Assembly: GCA_002104895.1 (NCBI GenBank)
Contig: MCFG01000761.1
Coordinates: forward strand, 1 to 10,519
Length of the DNA stretch: 10,519 nt
DNA from: Anaeromyces robustus
Taxonomy: Eukaryota; Neocallimastigomycota; Neocallimastigomycetes; Neocallimastigales; Neocallimastigaceae
Direction: 5' to 3'
Under the pieces are notes generated by a model, which was not told where the DNA came from, ran no database searches, and saw only the letters and a program-made list of their open reading frames with translations. The position numbers were made by a program, and so were the translations under genes. Positions 6,617 to 10,519 of the stretch are shown one piece after another; the stretch's first letter is position 1; every line of letters starts with the position of its first letter.

Positions 6617-8494
6617 TTAATTATGTTTTGGTGTACTTTTGATAGTATTTTTTTTGTATAATAATTTATATTGTTTATTAGGTTTATTGATATTATTATT
6701 AGTAATTCCAATATTATGAATAGCATTGACATTATTTATATTAGGTTTGATAGCTACAACCAAAAAACTTTTACCTAATATTTTTTCACCATTAGACATA
6801 TAACTAGATACATGAAGCATATTTGATTTAAATTGTGTCATATAGGTATTAAAAGTAACTTGATTTTCTCTACCTGCCATTTTTGCAAGCTTATAATAAG
6901 TACCTAAAGTGTAAATACCAAATTTCTTAATAGCTGTTTCCATTTGTTTTTTGTATTCTTCATTCATTGAATTTTTGTTATCATTATCATATTTTTCAGC
7001 ATTTTTAAGTATTTCATCGGATTTTATTACTGAATTTTCAGATACTTGATTTGAGATATTTGGGTTGTAATTAATAACTTCATTTAAAGCCTCAGAAAAT
7101 GTTATACTTTGATATTCTTCAATAGATTGAATATTTCTTGGAATAATTTTATTATTTAATTTACTATAATTATAGGTAATGTCATTAGCTTTTTTTGTAT
7201 TAATACTACCAGGAGATTGATAATTATGATATTGATAATCCAAATCAAACGAGAACTTCAATACTTCACGGGATTCAAGGTTGCTATCAGCGATTAAACG
7301 TGATGAAACATTAAGTTTACTATTAATATTTGATTTATCATTAAACATATTAATAAGACTTGCATCACTTAATACATAAGTAACACTATCATTCCAATAA
7401 AAACTGGCATCTTTACTAAATTTAGCTTTGGAATTATAAATTTCCGGATGGCTAGCAGCAATAGAAGATAATGCAGAATTAAAATTAGTATAAATAACAT
7501 AATTGATACGTCCATCTAAAATACTATCAAATTCAATCGTACTAATAGGAATATTATTATTTAAATCACTACTGTATATACGATCATTACACGTGGCCGT
7601 AGCGACTAAGTCATTAATATTCGATGTTAATGATACAAAATTTAATATAAATAATTGATTACCTTTATGTGTTTGCATTTCTTTTATCATCTTACCTTGT
7701 TGTTCAATATATTTATTAGTATTTATTATAAGATTATAAACATCTTTATCCAAATATTTATTTTCAGAGTTTTTGATATGAGATTCTATACCTTTTATTA
7801 CAAATCCTTTACTTTCTGAAGAAATATTTCCATTTTTAATTACACCAAGAGCATTACTACTATCTAAATGTACAAGTTCTGGGATAAATAATTCATTTGG
7901 AGAACCAGAGAAATCATCATCAATATTGAATTCTTCCATACCTATTTTAGATGCAAGCGCATTATGGGTTTGGAACATAATTTCAAGGTTATAAACTAAT
8001 TTACCATTGTTATGTTCGGCATTACTAATTAAATGCAATTCATGTAAATCATTGTATATATTATTTAATTCTTCTCTATGACTATCATCTAATGAATCTA
8101 TATCTAACGACTCTATTTCTTTACATAAACTGTTAATTGACTCAAGTAGATTATTTCTATTACCTATAGTTCTATGATCTATTTCTGCATATATTTTATT
8201 ATCTTTATAAATAACACCCATTCCATACATTAAATTTTTATTATGGAGATTTGTTATGCTAACTAACTTATTAAGATTGTATATAAATTTATATATACTA
8301 TTTCTAGATCCTGATTCATTATTCATAACGTAATTAGCAACCAAATTATTACTATCTTCATCAACAATACTTTCCTCAAAATTTTTTGAATGAGTTTCAT
8401 AATTTTTGTTATAGTTCAATTCCATAATTTTAATGTCATTTTCATCCATATTTAACAAACTTTCACTATTGGAATAACGAGACTTAGACAGCAT
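6617..8494 (-). CDS. Intact orphan protein, 625 aa, unknown function
   Basis: One uninterrupted frame of 625 codons runs from ATG at 8494 to TAA at 6617, the only complete intact gene in the window. I do not recognise a family. The N-terminus (MLSKSRYSNSESLLN) is polar, with no signal peptide. No segment is hydrophobic enough for a membrane helix; the most apolar stretch is LFILNFVSLT near 281-290. Residues 115-160 look helical and acidic. It has two cysteines (124 and 302), so disulphide or zinc-site structure is unlikely. Asn and Ser are abundant, as expected from the AT bias. The C-terminal 18 residues are basic (QYKLLYKKNTIKSTPKHN). G+C is clearly higher than in the flanks, which supports real coding. 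It appears intron-free. It could be a lineage-specific cytoplasmic or nuclear protein, or the structural protein of an integrated virus-like or selfish element; the sequence does not decide between them. Confidence 0.85.
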   Translation of the reverse strand: MLSKSRYSNSESLLNMDENDIKIMELNYNKNYETHSKNFEESIVDEDSNNLVANYVMNNESGSRNSIYKFIYNLNKLVSITNLHNKNLMYGMGVIYKDNKIYAEIDHRTIGNRNNLLESINSLCKEIESLDIDSLDDSHREELNNIYNDLHELHLISNAEHNNGKLVYNLEIMFQTHNALASKIGMEEFNIDDDFSGSPNELFIPELVHLDSSNALGVIKNGNISSESKGFVIKGIESHIKNSENKYLDKDVYNLIINTNKYIEQQGKMIKEMQTHKGNQLFILNFVSLTSNINDLVATATCNDRIYSSDLNNNIPISTIEFDSILDGRINYVIYTNFNSALSSIAASHPEIYNSKAKFSKDASFYWNDSVTYVLSDASLINMFNDKSNINSKLNVSSRLIADSNLESREVLKFSFDLDYQYHNYQSPGSINTKKANDITYNYSKLNNKIIPRNIQSIEEYQSITFSEALNEVINYNPNISNQVSENSVIKSDEILKNAEKYDNDNKNSMNEEYKKQMETAIKKFGIYTLGTYYKLAKMAGRENQVTFNTYMTQFKSNMLHVSSYMSNGEKILGKSFLVVAIKPNINNVNAIHNIGITNNNINKPNKQYKLLYKKNTIKSTPKHN

Positions 8495-8508
8495 TATTTT
8501 ATAATCAT

Positions 8509-8620
8509 TAATAAATAATAAAGAAAAAAAACTATATAATAAATAAAAAAAAAAAAAAAAACTATCTATAATAAATAATAAAGAAAAAAAAAACTTTCTA
8601 TTTAATAATAAAAAAATTGT
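8509..8620. repeat. A-rich tandem repeat just upstream of the orphan gene
   Basis: Units of the form TAATAAATAATAAAG plus an A-run and ACTAT start at 8509, 8537 and 8569, with a shorter unit at 8603 (spacing 28, 32 and 34 bp). On the coding strand they are pyrimidine-rich (TTTCTTTATTATTTATTA) and occupy about 15-125 nt before the start codon. That is where the 5' untranslated region or core promoter would lie. They may be only slippage products. Confidence 0.65.
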
Positions 8621-8916
8621 TATATATATATATAAAACTAATAAAAATATTATATAATTATATATATATAATTAATAAAAATACTTTTTAAAATAAAAAA
8701 ATAATAAAATATATACAATGTAAATTTAAAAATATAAAAAATAATAAAAAATATATATAAATATAAATAATAAAAATTATAATAATAAATAAATATTTTA
8801 GAAATAATATTTATTTTTTATATTATAATAATTATTATTAATATTTTTTTTTTGTTTATAAAAATAAAAGTATATAATATTTAAAAATATTATATTATTT
8901 TTTTTTTCCATATTTT

Positions 8917-9007
8917 AAAAGTAAACAAAAAAAAATTTTATAATTTAATAAATAAATAAATAAAAATAAAAAAAATAAATTGAATTATTTTTTTTTTGTT
9001 TACTTTT
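8917..9007. repeat. 19-bp inverted repeat containing GTAAAC / GTTTAC
   Basis: AAAAGTAAACAAAAAAAAA at 8917-8935 is the exact reverse complement of 8989-9007, with 53 bp between the arms. GTAAACA is the core bound by forkhead factors in fungi and animals, so the arms could be paired forkhead-like sites. They could also be the ends of a tiny 91-bp element. Low complexity weakens both readings. Confidence 0.6.
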
Positions 9008-9231
9008 TTTTTTTTAATTATTGTTTATATATTAAAAAATTTTTTTTTCTTTTAATATGTTAGAAAAAAAAATTTTTTTAAATGTCGTTTTGTTATAATA
9101 ATTAATAGTAATTATAATAATTTAATTTTTTTTTTTAAATGTTTTGTGTGTAACAAAAAAATTTTTTTTTTTAAAATGTTCTGTTTTAATTAAATTTTTG
9201 TCACGTGTATAAATTTTTTCTCTAACTTTAA

Positions 9232-9275
9232 AAGGTCACTTAAAAAGGCCACACAGAAAAGGAAGAAGGTCACTT
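9232..9275. repeat. Direct repeat AAGGTCACTT x2 in the LINE 3' region
   Basis: AAGGTCACTT occurs at 9232-9241 and again at 9266-9275, 34 bp apart. It is the most G/C-rich sequence in this intergenic region and lies 16 bp past the stop codon of the retrotransposon ORF on its own strand. Short repeats near the 3' end are common in LINE untranslated regions, where they may be recognised by the reverse transcriptase. Confidence 0.6.
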
Positions 9276-9290
9276 GAATAATTTTTTTTT

Positions 9291-10519
9291 TTACTTATTT
9301 AATTCCCAATAGGTATAAAGCTCTTGCATAAATCTTGAAAAAGTTTTATACCTTTTATGATTTAACAACGAATCTAATATATTATAATTATCAGGTAGTT
9401 CATTTCGTTGTAAATCAAACCTATATTGTTGAAGGTCTTTAGTATTTAATATTTTTTCAAAAGTTGGAATAGAAGCTATATCACAAAATTTAATGTGTCT
9501 TCGGTTGAATGGTTCTTTACATACAGGACACCTATTTTTTTTGTGATTAATTCCAACTGAATTAAACCTCCATGCAATAGCTCGTTTTCTTAGTGTATTG
9601 TCTTTAATAAAGACACATCTATCCGTGGAAGTTATATAATTATCTGAAATTCCTTCAGCATTCACTCTTGTTGAAGGTAAAATACATTTACCCATAATAC
9701 CTTCTCTAAACTTATTAGAAATCATTATTTTGATTCTTTTCTCCAAGTCGTCTAATGGAGTAGAAGGTATTTCTTCATGAGTTTCCTTATTAAATTTCTT
9801 TTCAGGTGGTGGTAAACCATACTTATTACTGTAAGAAAAAATACTTTCTGAACACACCACCTTATAAGCAAACGATTTTTTTGATAATGATTTTTTTTGA
9901 TGATGATTTGTTGGAAAAAGAGCATACATTAATGGATTATTGGGATTCATCTTTGAAGTATGTATACGGAACTTTAAAGCTAAACTATAAAGCCTATACA
10001 GAGTTGGAGGAATCCCAAGTAAGGATGATGCTGTAATATCAGGTCTACGATTTAATATCCATTGTAAACCTTCTTTAATAACTTTATTATATTTTTCAAC
10101 ATCATCCACTTTAATATTCTTTTTTCTTTTTTTTTTAATTACTTTTTTTCTCTTATTAATCCTTCTTTTCTTTTTCCTTTTTATTTTTCTTTTTCCCTTT
10201 CCTTTTCTTTTCCTTTTTCTATAACTTTTATCTATATATTCATCATCATCACCGCCATCATCATCATCATCTTCTTCTTCTTCTTCTTCATCGTCATCTT
10301 CTTCTTCTTCTTCTTCTTCTTCTTCTTCTTCATCTTCCTCTTCTTCTTTATCCTTATTTCTATTATTATTCTCATTTAAATCAATCAGCCAGTAAAATGC
10401 AAGTCCAGCTGAATATTCCATTAATGGCCTTATAAAGGTTCTAAATATGGTTAACTTAATATAAGAAGGCCATGTATCTTTATATAAATGTTTTAAAGAA
10501 ATCAATAAATTTAATGATT
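9291..10519 (-). CDS. LINE (non-LTR) reverse transcriptase, C-terminal part, 5' end beyond window
   Basis: The frame is open from the right edge to TAA at 9291, so the gene starts outside the window. Numbered from 10505, residues 1-40 match the end of the reverse transcriptase region of non-LTR elements (FRTFIRPLMEYSAGLAF; compare the usual fIrPilEYg). Residues 139-182 match the following thumb, with LQWILNRR and SLLGIPPTLYRLYSLALKFR. Residues 326-341 form a C-x2-C-x7-H-x3-C knuckle (CPVCKEPFNRRHIKFC), like the zinc-knuckle at the C-terminus of many LINE polyproteins. The RT catalytic motif would lie upstream and is not seen. Oddly, residues 52-89 are almost pure Glu/Asp and 93-130 mostly Lys/Arg, splitting two adjacent conserved segments. 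The visible frame has no internal stop, so the copy may be young, but the insert may impair it. Confidence 0.85.
   Translation of the reverse strand, partial: SLNLLISLKHLYKDTWPSYIKLTIFRTFIRPLMEYSAGLAFYWLIDLNENNNRNKDKEEEEDEEEEEEEEEEEDDDEEEEEEDDDDDGGDDDEYIDKSYRKRKRKGKGKRKIKRKKKRRINKRKKVIKKKRKKNIKVDDVEKYNKVIKEGLQWILNRRPDITASSLLGIPPTLYRLYSLALKFRIHTSKMNPNNPLMYALFPTNHHQKKSLSKKSFAYKVVCSESIFSYSNKYGLPPPEKKFNKETHEEIPSTPLDDLEKRIKIMISNKFREGIMGKCILPSTRVNAEGISDNYITSTDRCVFIKDNTLRKRAIAWRFNSVGINHKKNRCPVCKEPFNRRHIKFCDIASIPTFEKILNTKDLQQYRFDLQRNELPDNYNILDSLLNHKRYKTFSRFMQELYTYWELNK
10110..10352 (-). repeat. Trinucleotide tract encoding acidic then basic block inside the RT ORF
   Basis: On the plus strand 10241-10349 is a run of CTT and CAT units (GAA/GAT in coding sense, giving Glu/Asp), and 10110-10230 is a pyrimidine-rich T/C tract (AAA/AGG/AAG in coding sense, giving Lys/Arg). 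Together they add about 80 residues between two conserved RT segments without breaking the frame. The pattern suggests microsatellite expansion within the coding sequence. Confidence 0.85.

Larger units (their letters stand above)
8621..9290. other. AT-rich intergenic desert before the LINE ORF end
   Basis: No gene is visible. It has TA microsatellites (around 8625 and 8660), a 20-bp A/T palindrome (8655-8674), the 19-bp inverted repeat at 8917-9007, many T and A homopolymers, and a less biased block at 9200-9280 that is probably the 3' untranslated region of the retrotransposon to its right. Confidence 0.65.

Noticed and set aside
9806-10036. Plus-strand 76-codon open frame within the reverse transcriptase region
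   Set aside because: It overlaps a clearly recognisable LINE ORF on the other strand, and its translation shows no domain.

Overview
The window is extremely AT-rich (coding parts roughly a quarter G+C by eye, intergenic parts often 5-10%) and eukaryotic. It has single genes separated by long A/T deserts, many microsatellites, a LINE-type reverse transcriptase fragment, a long ankyrin array of the TPLFxACxxxxESxVKxLIExGAD type, and a fused AAA-ATPase-like / PD-(D/E)XK gene. That combination fits an anaerobic gut fungus (Neocallimastigomycota such as Piromyces, Neocallimastix or Anaeromyces). The assignment is an inference from gene content and base composition; no rRNA or other marker gene is present.

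Layout, left to right. 1-700: A/T desert with a perfect 44-bp palindrome at the left edge and two tandem copies of a ~200-bp dispersed repeat. 710-2439 (minus): a decayed AAA-ATPase-like / PD-(D/E)XK gene, recognisable from Walker A to nuclease core but interrupted by stops and a frameshift. 2440-2964: shared divergent upstream region. 2965-4348 (plus): a decayed ankyrin-repeat gene with about ten 33-residue repeats, broken by two frameshifts and two stop codons. 4571-4795: a third copy of the dispersed repeat, about 98% identical to the copy at 424-648 over the best-aligned 154 bp, followed by an A24 tract. 4870-6250: intergenic, with a telomere-like TTAGGGTTAACCCTAA palindrome and several hairpins. 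6265-6556: a seven-copy tandem repeat just beyond the 3' end of the next gene. 6617-8494 (minus): an intact 625-codon gene of unknown function. 8495-9290: A/T desert with a tandem A-rich repeat at the gene's 5' side and a 19-bp inverted repeat. 9291-10519 (minus, open through the right edge): the C-terminal part of a LINE reverse transcriptase ORF with a zinc-knuckle and a microsatellite-encoded acidic/basic insertion.

The genes do not form a pathway. The left half is a divergent pair of decayed members of families believed to be expanded in these fungi, bracketed by direct repeats that could have recombined or moved it. The right half holds the only clearly intact complete gene, an orphan, beside a retrotransposon end. 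The orphan with its flanking repeat arrays, and the repeat-bracketed pseudogene pair, deserve the closest look.
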